From assembly GCF_001517545.1 (NCBI RefSeq), contig NZ_FBYA01000003.1, positions 63,128 to 127,127 of the forward strand: a stretch of DNA of 64,000 bases, written 5' to 3'. Position numbers and translations under genes: made by a program. Source of the DNA: Limnohabitans sp. Rim47 (GTDB lineage: Bacteria > Pseudomonadota > Gammaproteobacteria > Burkholderiales > Burkholderiaceae_C). This document shows, one piece after another, positions 45,176-53,627 of the stretch (positions are counted from its first letter, which is position 1; each line of letters opens with the position of its first letter). The notes under the pieces were generated by a model, which saw nothing but the letters and a program-made list of their open reading frames with translations, made no database searches and had not been told where the DNA came from.

Positions 45176-46000
45176 ATGTGGATCGACACCCATTGCCATC
45201 TGGATGCGGCCGAGTTTGACGCCGACCGTGATGCGGTTCGCCAGGCGGCCCGCCAGGCAGGCGTTGCGCGCTGTGTGATCCCGGCGGTGCACGCGAAGCA
45301 CTGGGACGAAGTGGTGCAATTGGCTGAGCAGCATGGCGATGCCTATGCTTTGGGCATCCACCCTTTGTATGTGCCGCAGGCCCAAGAGGCCGATTTGCAA
45401 GCGCTTGATCGGGCTTTGCGTGAGCGCTGTGGTGACCCGCGCTTGGTGGCGGTGGGCGAGATCGGTCTGGATTTTTTTGTACCTGCGCTGTGCACAGCCG
45501 ACATGCGCGCACGCCAATGGTTTTTTTATACCGCGCAACTGAAACTGGCGCAGCAGCACGGCCTGCCCGTGATCTTGCATGTGCGCCGCTCAGCCGATCT
45601 TTTGCTCAAAGGCTTGCGCCAGTGGCCGGTCACTTCGGGCATCGCGCACGCCTTCAATGGCAGCAGCCAACAAGCGCAAGCTTTTGTCGACCGGGGCTTT
45701 GCTTTGGGTTTTGGCGGCACGCTGACGTACGAAAGGTCTTTGCAGCTGCGCCGCCTGGCGTGTGATTTGCCTTTGAGCGCTATCGTGCTGGAAACCGATG
45801 CGCCCGACATGCCGCCGCAATGGCTTTACCAAACCGCAGAGCAGCGGGCGCAGGGCGCAACACAAGGGCGCAACAGTCCCGCCGAGTTGCCCCGCATCGC
45901 GCAGGTGCTGGCCGAATTGCGGGGCGCATCGCTCGCCGATGTGGCTGCAGCCACCTGTTGCAATGCGCAGCGGGTCTTGCCCAAACTGGCGGCTTTATGA
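45176..46000 (+). CDS. TatD-family metal-dependent hydrolase
   Basis: TIM-barrel DNase-type hydrolase of 274 residues. Metal-binding motifs: DTHCHLDAAEF at the N-terminus, GIHPLYV, VGEIGLDFF (Glu), ILHVRRS, and LETDAPDMPP with the C-terminal Asp. Possible roles are DNA degradation or quality control; the substrate is not set by sequence. GGG ATG start directly after lolD. The stop (ATGA at 45997-46000) overlaps the start of a small open frame. Confidence 0.92.
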   Translation: MWIDTHCHLDAAEFDADRDAVRQAARQAGVARCVIPAVHAKHWDEVVQLAEQHGDAYALGIHPLYVPQAQEADLQALDRALRERCGDPRLVAVGEIGLDFFVPALCTADMRARQWFFYTAQLKLAQQHGLPVILHVRRSADLLLKGLRQWPVTSGIAHAFNGSSQQAQAFVDRGFALGFGGTLTYERSLQLRRLACDLPLSAIVLETDAPDMPPQWLYQTAEQRAQGATQGRNSPAELPRIAQVLAELRGASLADVAAATCCNAQRVLPKLAAL

Positions 46001-46212
46001 CGGCGTGTGTACCCGGGGTGCCCCCGGTTGCGGGCACGCCCACCCGTTTGCAAGCTCTGCCGCCCAAGGCGGGCCCTTGTACCCAGACACGGGTGCTGGC
46101 CGGTTTGGCCGAAAGAGTTGAGCTGCATCGCCTACCATCGACCCGTCCGGCGTATGCGTCGTGTCCCTTTGAACAAAAACTCACTGCCTGGCGGGCAGTG
46201 CTGACCCCATGA
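45997..46212 (+). CDS. Possible 71-residue protein linking tatD and the spermidine-synthase-like gene
   Basis: An open frame MTACVPGVPPVAG... of 71 residues whose ATG overlaps the tatD stop (ATGA) and whose TGA overlaps the next gene's ATG (ATGA). Such double coupling is what one sees for real genes in an operon. Against it, the composition is Pro/Ala/Thr/Arg rich with no recognisable domain, and the region could be plain spacer. It contains three cysteines and no hydrophobic helix. No function is suggested. Confidence 0.35.
   Translation: MTACVPGVPPVAGTPTRLQALPPKAGPCTQTRVLAGLAERVELHRLPSTRPAYASCPFEQKLTAWRAVLTP
46182..46200 (+). promoter_or_regulatory. Hairpin just upstream of the spermidine-synthase-like start
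   Basis: CACTGCC (46182-46188) pairs with GGCAGTG (46194-46200) around a TGGCG loop, ending 8 bp before the ATG at 46209. There is no Shine-Dalgarno sequence in the 8 bp that remain. The hairpin may bring an upstream coupled reading frame close to the start or control initiation. Confidence 0.3.
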
Positions 46213-46979
46213 GCCGAAAAAAATCCTCCACTCCCAGCCTTGAGCTGCCCGAAGTCAATTTCTCCGAAGACGGCGAGATCCGTTACCTGCACCTGGGCAC
46301 CGAATGGATTCAGGGCTCAATGTTCCTGGACAGGCCCTTCGACATCGAGCTGGAATATGTACAGCGCATGTTCGGCTGGTTGCTCTTTTTTCCGCACGCG
46401 GAAGTCAAGGGCGCGCATGCCATGCAGCTGGGTTTGGGCGCGGGCACCATCACCAAGTTTTGCTATAAAAAACTCAAGATGACCTGCACTGCGGTCGAGC
46501 TCAACCCCGGTGTGCTGCACGCCTGCCGGGGCTGGTTCCGCCTGCCGCCGGACGACGAACGTTTGCGTGTCGTGCTGGCCGATGCGGCCCTGGAAATTCA
46601 AAAGGACGAATGGCGTGGCACGGTCGATGCCCTGCAGGTCGATCTGTATGACGAAGAAGCGGCTGCGCCTGTGCTGGACACCCCCGACTTTTACCGTCAC
46701 TGCCGTGAACTGCTGACCCAGCAAGGCTGTATGACTGTGAATCTGTTTGGCCGTTCGTCCAGTTATGGCGAAAGCGTTGAGAAGATTTGCGCGGCATTTG
46801 GCGAAGACGCGGTGTGGATCTTTAAACCCACCCGTGAAGGCAACGCCATTGTGCTGGCCCAGCGCACCGCCACTCGCCCGTCGCGCGATGCCTTGTTGTC
46901 GGCCGCCGCCGCCATGGAGACCCAATGGGGCCTGCCCGCACCGAAATGGCTCAAGGTCTTCAAACCCTTGACCAAATAA
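46209..46979 (+). CDS. Spermidine-synthase-like protein
   Basis: Rossmann-fold protein of 256 residues of the spermine/spermidine synthase superfamily. The SAM-type loop reads LGLGAGTITKFC near 80, followed by acidic VELNPGV and a later DALQVDLYDEEA in place of the catalytic aspartate region. Divergence from SpeE is large, so a polyamine product is uncertain and such genes are often simply called methyltransferase-like. It lies downstream of tatD and a coupled small frame. A hairpin near 46981-47013 may follow. Confidence 0.8.
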   Translation: MSRKKSSTPSLELPEVNFSEDGEIRYLHLGTEWIQGSMFLDRPFDIELEYVQRMFGWLLFFPHAEVKGAHAMQLGLGAGTITKFCYKKLKMTCTAVELNPGVLHACRGWFRLPPDDERLRVVLADAALEIQKDEWRGTVDALQVDLYDEEAAAPVLDTPDFYRHCRELLTQQGCMTVNLFGRSSSYGESVEKICAAFGEDAVWIFKPTREGNAIVLAQRTATRPSRDALLSAAAAMETQWGLPAPKWLKVFKPLTK

Positions 46980-47133
46980 GTGCACGCCAAGCCACGCCGC
47001 AGCGTGTGCATGCATGAAGATCACCTAGGGTAAACCATGGGTTCTTTGCCCCTGGTGCATAGGTGTAAGCCACATCGCTGCAGCGGCAATGTTCACGCAG
47101 AATCTCATCAACTCAAATTAGAGGAGATATCTC

Positions 47134-47622
47134 GTGAACATCAAGAGTCAAAAAGACTTTTTTTCCGGACTGTTCTACACAGTCACTGGTGCAGCCTTCG
47201 CCTACGGTGCCACCAACTACACGGTTGGCAGTGGCGCCCGCATGGGGCCTGGCTACTTTCCGTTGCTGTTGGGCATTTTGCTGGCGCTGATTGGTGCCTT
47301 CGTCATGTTCAAGTCCTTGACGGTCGAGACCCAGGACGGTGACAAGATCGGTTCATGGGCCTGGAAGCCCTTGTTCTTCATCATCGCCGGCAACGTGTTG
47401 TTTGGCATCTTGCTGGGTGGCCTGCCCAGCGTGGGTCTGCCTGCCATGGGCTTGATCGCGGCGATTTTTGGCACCACCTTGGTGGTCAGCCTGGCCGGTG
47501 AGACGTTTGATCTCAAAGAAGTTCTGGTTCTGGCCACGGTCCTGTCCATCTGCAGTTACGGCGCTTTCGTGCTGTTGCTCAAACTGCAGTTCCCAGTTTG
47601 GCCCACATTCATCACCGGTTGA
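47134..47622 (+). CDS. tctB: Tripartite tricarboxylate transporter small permease TctB
   Basis: Small membrane subunit of 162 residues with four hydrophobic helices, including GPGYFPLLLGILLALIGAFV, the family hallmark. A GTG start is set by the strong GAGGAGA site 7 bp upstream. It forms a sodium- or proton-driven importer with the large permease next to it. The 154-bp upstream gap shows no gene; the promoter was not pinned down. Confidence 0.93.
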   Translation: MNIKSQKDFFSGLFYTVTGAAFAYGATNYTVGSGARMGPGYFPLLLGILLALIGAFVMFKSLTVETQDGDKIGSWAWKPLFFIIAGNVLFGILLGGLPSVGLPAMGLIAAIFGTTLVVSLAGETFDLKEVLVLATVLSICSYGAFVLLLKLQFPVWPTFITG

Positions 47623-47634
47623 GGAGAAAAATTC

Positions 47635-49146
47635 ATGGAATTGTTTGACAACCTTGCACTCGGTTTTGGGGTCGCGTTCACCTTTCAAAACCTGCTTTAC
47701 GCGCTGATCGGTTGCCTGTTGGGCACCCTGATCGGTGTGCTGCCTGGCATAGGCCCAGTCGCCACCATCGCCATGTTGTTGCCAGCCACCTACGCACTGC
47801 CTCCAGTTGCGGCATTGATCATGCTGGCCGGTATTTATTACGGTGCCCAATACGGCGGCTCTACCACCGCCATCCTGGTGAACCTGCCCGGTGAAGCCTC
47901 ATCGGTTGTGACCATGATCGATGGTTACCAAATGGCCCGCAAAGGCCGAGCTGGCCCTGCTTTGGCAGCGGCTGGTCTGGGTTCTTTCTTTGCCGGTTGC
48001 GTGGGTACTCTGGTTTTGGCGGCCTTTGCCGGTCCCTTGACCGAAGTGGCTTTCAAATTTGGTCCTGCCGAGTATTTCTCGCTGATGATTTTGGGCCTGA
48101 TCGGTGCTGTGGTGCTGGCTTCTGGCTCTTTGGTTAAAGCGGTGGGCATGATCGTGCTGGGTTTGTTGATGGGCCTGATCGGTACCGACGTCAACTCCGG
48201 CGTGGCCCGTTTCAGCTTCGATATTCCTGAGCTGACCGACGGTGTGGGTTTCATCACCATCGCCATGGGTGTTTTTGGTTACGGCGAGATCATCTCCAAC
48301 CTGTCCCAAAAAGAAGAAGACCGCGAGGTGTTCACAGCCAAAGTGACCGGTTTGATGCCCACGATGGAAGACTTCAAAAACATGGTTCCTGCTGTGTTGC
48401 GCGGTACTTTCCTGGGCGCAGCTTTGGGCATCTTGCCCGGTGGCGGTGCTTTGCTGGCCTCGTTTGCGGCTTACACCATCGAAAAGAAAACCAAGCTCAA
48501 GCCAGGCGAAGTGCCTTTCGGGCAAGGCAACATCCGCGGTGTTGCTTCGCCAGAGTCGGCCAACAACTCGGCTTCACAGACCTCTTTCATTCCTTTGCTG
48601 ACTTTGGGCATCCCACCCAACGCGGTGATGGCTTTGATGGTGGGTGCCATGACCATTCACAATATTCAGCCTGGCCCTCAGGTCATGACCAGCAACCCCG
48701 AGTTGTTCTGGGGCTTGATTGCCTCGATGTGGATTGGCAACGCGATGTTGGTGATCTTGAACCTGCCTTTGATCGGCATCTGGATCAAGTTGCTGTCGGT
48801 GCCTTACCGCTGGTTGTTCCCTGCCATTGTGCTGTTCTGTGCGATCGGTGTTTACTCGACCAACAACAACACCTTCGACATTTGGCTGGTGGCTTTGTTT
48901 GGTGTGGTGGGCTACGGCTTCATCAAGTTGGGCATGGAGCCTGCACCTTTGTTGCTGGGTTTCATTCTCGGACCGATGATGGAAGAAAACCTGCGCCGCG
49001 CCATGCTGCTGTCACGTGGTGAATGGAGCGTGTTTGTCACGCGTCCTTTGTCTGCCAGCTTGTTGGCCGCTTCATTGGTTCTCTTGGTGATCGTGACCTT
49101 GCCATCGATCAAGTCCAAGCGCGAAGAGGCTTTCGTGGAAGAGTGA
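47635..49146 (+). CDS. tctA: Tripartite tricarboxylate transporter large permease TctA
   Basis: Large membrane subunit of 503 residues with about 12 helices. Clear TctA features: IGVLPGIGPVATIAMLLP, the YGGSTTAILVNLPGEASSVVT loop, and a second copy-like GILPGGGALLASF, reflecting the internal duplication of the family. GAGGAG precedes the ATG, 12 bp after tctB. A terminator follows, before the matching binding-protein gene. Confidence 0.96.
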   Translation: MELFDNLALGFGVAFTFQNLLYALIGCLLGTLIGVLPGIGPVATIAMLLPATYALPPVAALIMLAGIYYGAQYGGSTTAILVNLPGEASSVVTMIDGYQMARKGRAGPALAAAGLGSFFAGCVGTLVLAAFAGPLTEVAFKFGPAEYFSLMILGLIGAVVLASGSLVKAVGMIVLGLLMGLIGTDVNSGVARFSFDIPELTDGVGFITIAMGVFGYGEIISNLSQKEEDREVFTAKVTGLMPTMEDFKNMVPAVLRGTFLGAALGILPGGGALLASFAAYTIEKKTKLKPGEVPFGQGNIRGVASPESANNSASQTSFIPLLTLGIPPNAVMALMVGAMTIHNIQPGPQVMTSNPELFWGLIASMWIGNAMLVILNLPLIGIWIKLLSVPYRWLFPAIVLFCAIGVYSTNNNTFDIWLVALFGVVGYGFIKLGMEPAPLLLGFILGPMMEENLRRAMLLSRGEWSVFVTRPLSASLLAASLVLLVIVTLPSIKSKREEAFVEE

Positions 49147-49169
49147 TTTTTTCCACTTGACTCTGTACA

Positions 49170-49192
49170 ACGGCCTCTTCGGAGGCCGTTTT
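49170..49192 (+). terminator. Terminator after tctA
   Basis: ACGGCCTC (49170-49177) and GAGGCCGT (49182-49189) enclose a TTCG tetraloop, with TTTT from 49189. It is 24 bp after the tctA stop and would reduce readthrough into the binding-protein gene, which then needs its own promoter in 49193-49310. Confidence 0.75.
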
Positions 49193-49310
49193 CATTGGTG
49201 CTGCACGTATCGTGTGTGGTCATGTCACTTGGGTGCAGCGTGTACGCACTGGGTCTGAGAAAATCATTTTTTTTGTTGCTTGGCAAGTGCGTCTTGCAGA
49301 GGATGCTTTC

Positions 49311-50291
49311 ATGAAAAAAAGACATTTCCTGAGTGGTTTGTGTGTCGCGGCCCTTGCCTTTGGCAGTGGCGGAATGGTGCAAGCCCAGTCACATTCCTAC
49401 CCCGTCAAACCCGTGCGTTTGATCGTGCCGTTCCCGGCCGGTGGCGCCACCGATTTGTTTGCCCGAACGCTGTCTCAAAAGCTCGGCGAAAAAATGGGCA
49501 CGACTCTGGTGGTCGAGAACCGCCCAGGCGCTGGCGGCACCTTGGGCTCAGACTTGGCAGCCAAGGCCAGCCCCGATGGCTACACCTTGTTGCTGTCCAC
49601 CTCCAGCACGCACTCGATTGGCCCGAACCTGAACCCGCGCATGCCCTATGACGCGGTCAAAGACTTCACCCCTATCAGCCAAGTGGGCAACGCGCCCAGC
49701 ATCATGCTGGTGCCCAACATCTCCCCAGCCAGGACGGTGAAGGAATGGATCGAGTACGCCCAAAAAAATCCGGGTCGCTTGAACTACGCCTCTAGCGGCA
49801 ACGGCACCATCGTGCAGTTGACGGCCGAGTTGTTCAAAGCTCAGGCCAATGTGTTTGTGGTGCACATCCCCTACAAAGGCACGGCTTTGGCCATTCCCGA
49901 TCTGGTCAGTGGCAAAGTGGATGTGCTGTTTGACAGCTTGCCCACCGGCTTACCGCATGTGCGCGATGGCCGTTTGCGTGCGCTGGGTGTGACATCGCTC
50001 AAAGCCACGCCGCTGGCCCCAGGTGTGCCGCCCATCGCCGATGTTTTGCCTGGCTACGAATCCACCACCTGGTTTGGCTTGTTTGGCCCCAAGGGTTTGC
50101 CGCCCGAGGTGGTTGCCCGCGTCAACACCGCTGCCAATCAAGTGCTGCAAGACCCAGAAGTCATCGACAAGTTGCAACGCTTTGGCATCGAGCCCGTGGG
50201 CGGCACGCCAGCGCAATTCACCAGCATGCTGGCCAAAGAGTCGGCCAAATGGAAAAAGACCATTACCGAACGCAAGATCACTCTGGACTGA
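49311..50291 (+). CDS. Tripartite tricarboxylate transporter (Bug/TctC) binding protein
   Basis: Periplasmic binding protein of 326 residues, signal peptide ending near MVQAQ at about 26. Family loops PVRLIVPFPAGGATDLFART and VVENRPGAGGTLGSDLAAKA are clear. It directly follows tctBA and precedes a gamma-glutamyltransferase-like gene by 1 bp, so its ligand may be a carboxylate or gamma-glutamyl compound processed by that enzyme; this is inference. The ATG at 49311 has AGAGGA upstream. Confidence 0.94.
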   Translation: MKKRHFLSGLCVAALAFGSGGMVQAQSHSYPVKPVRLIVPFPAGGATDLFARTLSQKLGEKMGTTLVVENRPGAGGTLGSDLAAKASPDGYTLLLSTSSTHSIGPNLNPRMPYDAVKDFTPISQVGNAPSIMLVPNISPARTVKEWIEYAQKNPGRLNYASSGNGTIVQLTAELFKAQANVFVVHIPYKGTALAIPDLVSGKVDVLFDSLPTGLPHVRDGRLRALGVTSLKATPLAPGVPPIADVLPGYESTTWFGLFGPKGLPPEVVARVNTAANQVLQDPEVIDKLQRFGIEPVGGTPAQFTSMLAKESAKWKKTITERKITLD

Positions 50292-50292
50292 C

Positions 50293-51915
50293 ATGCATTT
50301 TCAAAACCAATACCCCTACACCAGCACCCGCTTGCCCCTGTTTGCCCGCAACGTGGTGTCCACCTCGCACCCGTTGGCCGCGCAAGCGGGCTTGCGCATG
50401 ATGCTCAAGGGCGGCAACGCGGTCGATGCCGCCATCGCCGCTGCGGCTGTCATCACCTTGACCGAGCCCGTGAGCTGCGGCCTGGGCTCGGATGCGTTTG
50501 CCATTTTGTGGGACGGCAAAGCGCTGCACGGCCTGAACTCGTCAGGCCCGGCCCCCGCCACCTGGACGCCCGATTACTTTCACCGCAAATACGGCACCGA
50601 TGCACTCACGCCACCCAAACGGGGCTTTGACTCGGTCACCGTGCCCGGTGCGGTGGCCGGTTGGGTCGCTTTGAGTGAGCGCTTTGGTAAGTTGCCTTTT
50701 GCTGACCTGCTGGAGCCCGCCATCGAAGTGGCCGAGCGCGGTTATTTGATTCCCGTGGTGGTGCAGCAAAAGTGGGCAGCGGCCACGCCCGAGCTGCAGT
50801 CGCAACCCGGTTTTGCGCAGAGCTTTTTGCCTTGGGGTCGTGCGCCCGAGGTGGGTGAGCTGTTTCAGTTCAAAAACGCGGCGCGAGGCCTCAAAGCCAT
50901 TGCCGCAACCAAGGGCCAGGCTTTGTACGGTGGCGAGATTGCCGAGGCCATTGAACGCTTTGCCAAAGAAAATGGCGGCAGCATCACCGCCAAAGACCTG
51001 GCCGACTTCAAGCCCGAATGGGTCAAACCCATTGCGCAAGACTACCGGGGCTACACCCTGCACGAGATTCCGCCCAACGGGCAGGGCATCGCCGCGCTGA
51101 TCGCCCTCGGAATTCTGTCCCACTTTGACTTGGCCAGCCACGCTGTGGATGGTGTCGATTCGCAGCACCTGCAAATCGAAGCCATGAAGTTGGCCTTTGC
51201 CGACGTGTACCGCTACGTGGCCGATCCACGTCACATGGAAGTCACGCCCGAGCAGATGCTGGACCCGGCCTATCTGGCCAGTCGTGCCAAGCTCATCGAC
51301 ATGAAGAAGGCGCAAAACTTCCAGGCCGGCAACCCGGTCAAGGGCGGCACGATCTACCTGACGGCTGCCGATGAAAACGGCATGATGGTCAGCTTCATCC
51401 AGAGCAATTTCATGGGGTTTGGTTCGGGTGTGGTGGAGCCGACTTACGGCATCAGCCTGCAAAACCGGGGGCACGGTTTCAGCACCAACCCCCATGGCCC
51501 GAACATGGCCAATCTGGTCATGCCCGGTAAACGACCTTTCCAGACCATCATCCCGGCATTCCTCACCCAAGACGGCCAACCCGTCATGAGCTACGGCGTG
51601 ATGGGCGGCAACATGCAGCCGCAGGGTCACATGCAAACCCTGGTGCGCATGCTCGACTACAAGCAAAACCCGCAAGCCGCTTGCGACGCACCGCGCTGGC
51701 GCTACAACACCGGCATGAACATCAACGTCGAAGCCGCGATGAATGGCCAGACCGTGCAAGGCCTGATCGCCCGTGGCCATCAGCTGGACATCATCAACGA
51801 CTCGTACCAAGACTTTGGTGCAGGCCAGTTCATCTGGCGCATGGGCGATCCAGCGATAGAGGGCTACATGGCCGCCAGCGACCCACGCCGTGACGGGCAG
51901 GCTGTGGGCTTTTGA
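50293..51915 (+). CDS. Gamma-glutamyltransferase family protein, apparently cytoplasmic
   Basis: Ntn-hydrolase of 540 residues. The autoprocessing nucleophile is probably Thr353 in KGGTIYLTAADENG, which splits the chain into large and small subunits as in GGT. Other family segments are GGNAVDAAIAAAAVITLTEP, GFDSVTVPGAVAGW and YGVMGGNMQPQGHMQ. There is no signal peptide, unlike secreted GGTs, so substrates must be imported, plausibly by the TTT system just upstream. Hydrolysis of gamma-glutamyl amides or related acylated compounds is possible. The stop shares one base with the next ATG. Confidence 0.92.
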   Translation: MHFQNQYPYTSTRLPLFARNVVSTSHPLAAQAGLRMMLKGGNAVDAAIAAAAVITLTEPVSCGLGSDAFAILWDGKALHGLNSSGPAPATWTPDYFHRKYGTDALTPPKRGFDSVTVPGAVAGWVALSERFGKLPFADLLEPAIEVAERGYLIPVVVQQKWAAATPELQSQPGFAQSFLPWGRAPEVGELFQFKNAARGLKAIAATKGQALYGGEIAEAIERFAKENGGSITAKDLADFKPEWVKPIAQDYRGYTLHEIPPNGQGIAALIALGILSHFDLASHAVDGVDSQHLQIEAMKLAFADVYRYVADPRHMEVTPEQMLDPAYLASRAKLIDMKKAQNFQAGNPVKGGTIYLTAADENGMMVSFIQSNFMGFGSGVVEPTYGISLQNRGHGFSTNPHGPNMANLVMPGKRPFQTIIPAFLTQDGQPVMSYGVMGGNMQPQGHMQTLVRMLDYKQNPQAACDAPRWRYNTGMNINVEAAMNGQTVQGLIARGHQLDIINDSYQDFGAGQFIWRMGDPAIEGYMAASDPRRDGQAVGF

Positions 51916-52706
51916 TGCGCCCCTGCGCAACGCTACTGGCGCTCGTCCTTGCAGGCCCCTTGTCCGGCAGTCCGGCCTGGGCCGAGCCGGTTTCTTGCGG
52001 CGTGGTGTTGATGCATGGCAAATGGGGAATGCCCCAATCGCCCTACCTCAAGCCCGTGCTGCAAAAGCTCGAGCCCGCTTGCCAGGTCAAGTTGCTGGAG
52101 ATGCCCTGGTCTCGTCTGCGTTTGTATGACAAACCCTATGCCGAAGCTGTGGCGCAAATCCGCCAGGCGGTCAGCGAGTTCAGACAAGCGGGTGTGCAAT
52201 GGGTCGCCGTGGGCGGGCAAAGTTTTGGTGCCAACGCCGCGTTGGCGTACATGGCCCAAGTGGGTGATGTCGACGCGGTGCTGCCCATGGCACCGGGCCA
52301 TGTGCCTGAAAACTTTTATCCGATTCCGGAAGTTCGTCGCGGCATTGATGCCGCACGTCAAGCGGTGGCATCCGGTCAAGGCGATGCTTTGGTCGAGATG
52401 ACCGACATCAACCAAGGCCAGCGCCGGGAGGTCAAGGCCCCTGCGGCTGCGCTTTGGAGTTATTTTGATCCGCAGGGCTGGGCCAATATGGCACTCAGCG
52501 CCCAGAACTTTCGCAAAGCTGTACCGGTGTTCTGGGCCATTGGCACCCACGACTCGCTGTACCCTTCCATCTCTGCCGCGATCTACCAAAAATTGCCTGC
52601 GCACGCTGACAGCCAATACCTGGTGGTGCAAGCGAACCATGCCACCACACCCGAGGTCGCGTCTGAAGCGTTGTTGAACTGGGTCAAGGCCCGCACGGGC
52701 CGTTGA
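51915..52706 (+). CDS. Secreted alpha/beta hydrolase
   Basis: Protein of 263 residues with a signal peptide ending at about AWA (22). The nucleophile elbow GGQSFGAN places the serine at about residue 103; the oxyanion region is VVLMHGKWG and a candidate catalytic histidine is in QANHATTPE. The substrate is unknown. The ATG at 51915 shares its A with the upstream stop (TGATG), so translation is coupled to the gamma-glutamyltransferase gene. Confidence 0.85.
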   Translation: MRPCATLLALVLAGPLSGSPAWAEPVSCGVVLMHGKWGMPQSPYLKPVLQKLEPACQVKLLEMPWSRLRLYDKPYAEAVAQIRQAVSEFRQAGVQWVAVGGQSFGANAALAYMAQVGDVDAVLPMAPGHVPENFYPIPEVRRGIDAARQAVASGQGDALVEMTDINQGQRREVKAPAAALWSYFDPQGWANMALSAQNFRKAVPVFWAIGTHDSLYPSISAAIYQKLPAHADSQYLVVQANHATTPEVASEALLNWVKARTGR

Positions 52707-52709
52707 ACC

Positions 52710-53609
52710 ATGCCTTCTTTCAAGTCTTCCAATATGACGGCCGGTTTGCTGATGGCCATGGCCGGCTCTATCGCCTTCAGTGGCAAGGCCATCATCGTCA
52801 AGCTGGCTTACCGCCATGGCGTGGACGCGGTCACGCTGGTCATGTACCGCATGCTGTTTGCTTTGCCCCTTTTTTTGCTCATGGCCTGGTGGGCCGGGCG
52901 CGGCAAGCCCCGCATCGCCGGGCGTGACTGGCTGGGCATTTTGGGCTTGGGTTTCAGTGGTTATTACCTGGCGTCGTTTCTAGACTTTTGGGGGCTCGAA
53001 TACATCAGCGCTTCGCTGGAGCGCTTGATCCTTTACCTCAACCCCACGCTGGTCTTGGTGCTGGGTTGGTTGCTTTATGGCCGCAAGATCAGTTATCGCC
53101 AAGGCGTGGGCATGCTGATCAGCTACGCCGGTGTGATGCTGGTGTTCGGACACGAAGCGGCTTTGGATGGCAAGAACGCCGTTTTGGGCGCAGCGCTGGT
53201 GCTGGGCAGCGCCATCAGTTACGCGCTTTACCTGAGCTACAGCGGCCAGATGGTGCAGCGCCTGGGTTCTTTGCGGTTGGCGGGCTGGGCCACCTCAGTG
53301 GCTTGCGTGTTTTGCATCGGCCAGTTTGTGCTGCTTCGCCCTTTGGGTGCGGCGCAGGTGGCCGAGCCCGTGCTTTGGTTGTCGTTGCTCAATGCCACAG
53401 CCTGCACGGCCGTGCCCGTGGTGCTGGTCATGATGGCCATCGAACGCATCGGCTCGGGCCTCACGGCACAGACGGGCATGATTGGCCCGATGTCCACGCT
53501 GCTCATGGGCGTGCTCATTTTGGACGAGCCCTTCAACATGTGGATTGTGGGCGGTACTGTGCTGGTACTGTCCGGCGTTTTCTGGGTGACACGCTCACCC
53601 AAAGTTTGA
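52710..53609 (+). CDS. EamA/DMT-family permease
   Basis: Ten-helix membrane transporter of 299 residues built of two EamA repeats. Characteristic phrases are ASLERLILYLNPTLVLVLGW and the C-terminal IGPMSTLLMGVLILDEPFNMW. It starts 3 bp after the hydrolase and probably belongs to the same operon. DMT permeases export amino acids or other metabolites; the substrate here is not known. Confidence 0.9.
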   Translation: MPSFKSSNMTAGLLMAMAGSIAFSGKAIIVKLAYRHGVDAVTLVMYRMLFALPLFLLMAWWAGRGKPRIAGRDWLGILGLGFSGYYLASFLDFWGLEYISASLERLILYLNPTLVLVLGWLLYGRKISYRQGVGMLISYAGVMLVFGHEAALDGKNAVLGAALVLGSAISYALYLSYSGQMVQRLGSLRLAGWATSVACVFCIGQFVLLRPLGAAQVAEPVLWLSLLNATACTAVPVVLVMMAIERIGSGLTAQTGMIGPMSTLLMGVLILDEPFNMWIVGGTVLVLSGVFWVTRSPKV

Positions 53610-53627
53610 AATCAACAGGAGAGCAAG

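Noticed and set aside
50542..51930. Open frame of 462 codons on the minus strand opposite the gamma-glutamyltransferase gene
   Set aside because: Antisense shadow; the sense gene has full family motifs.
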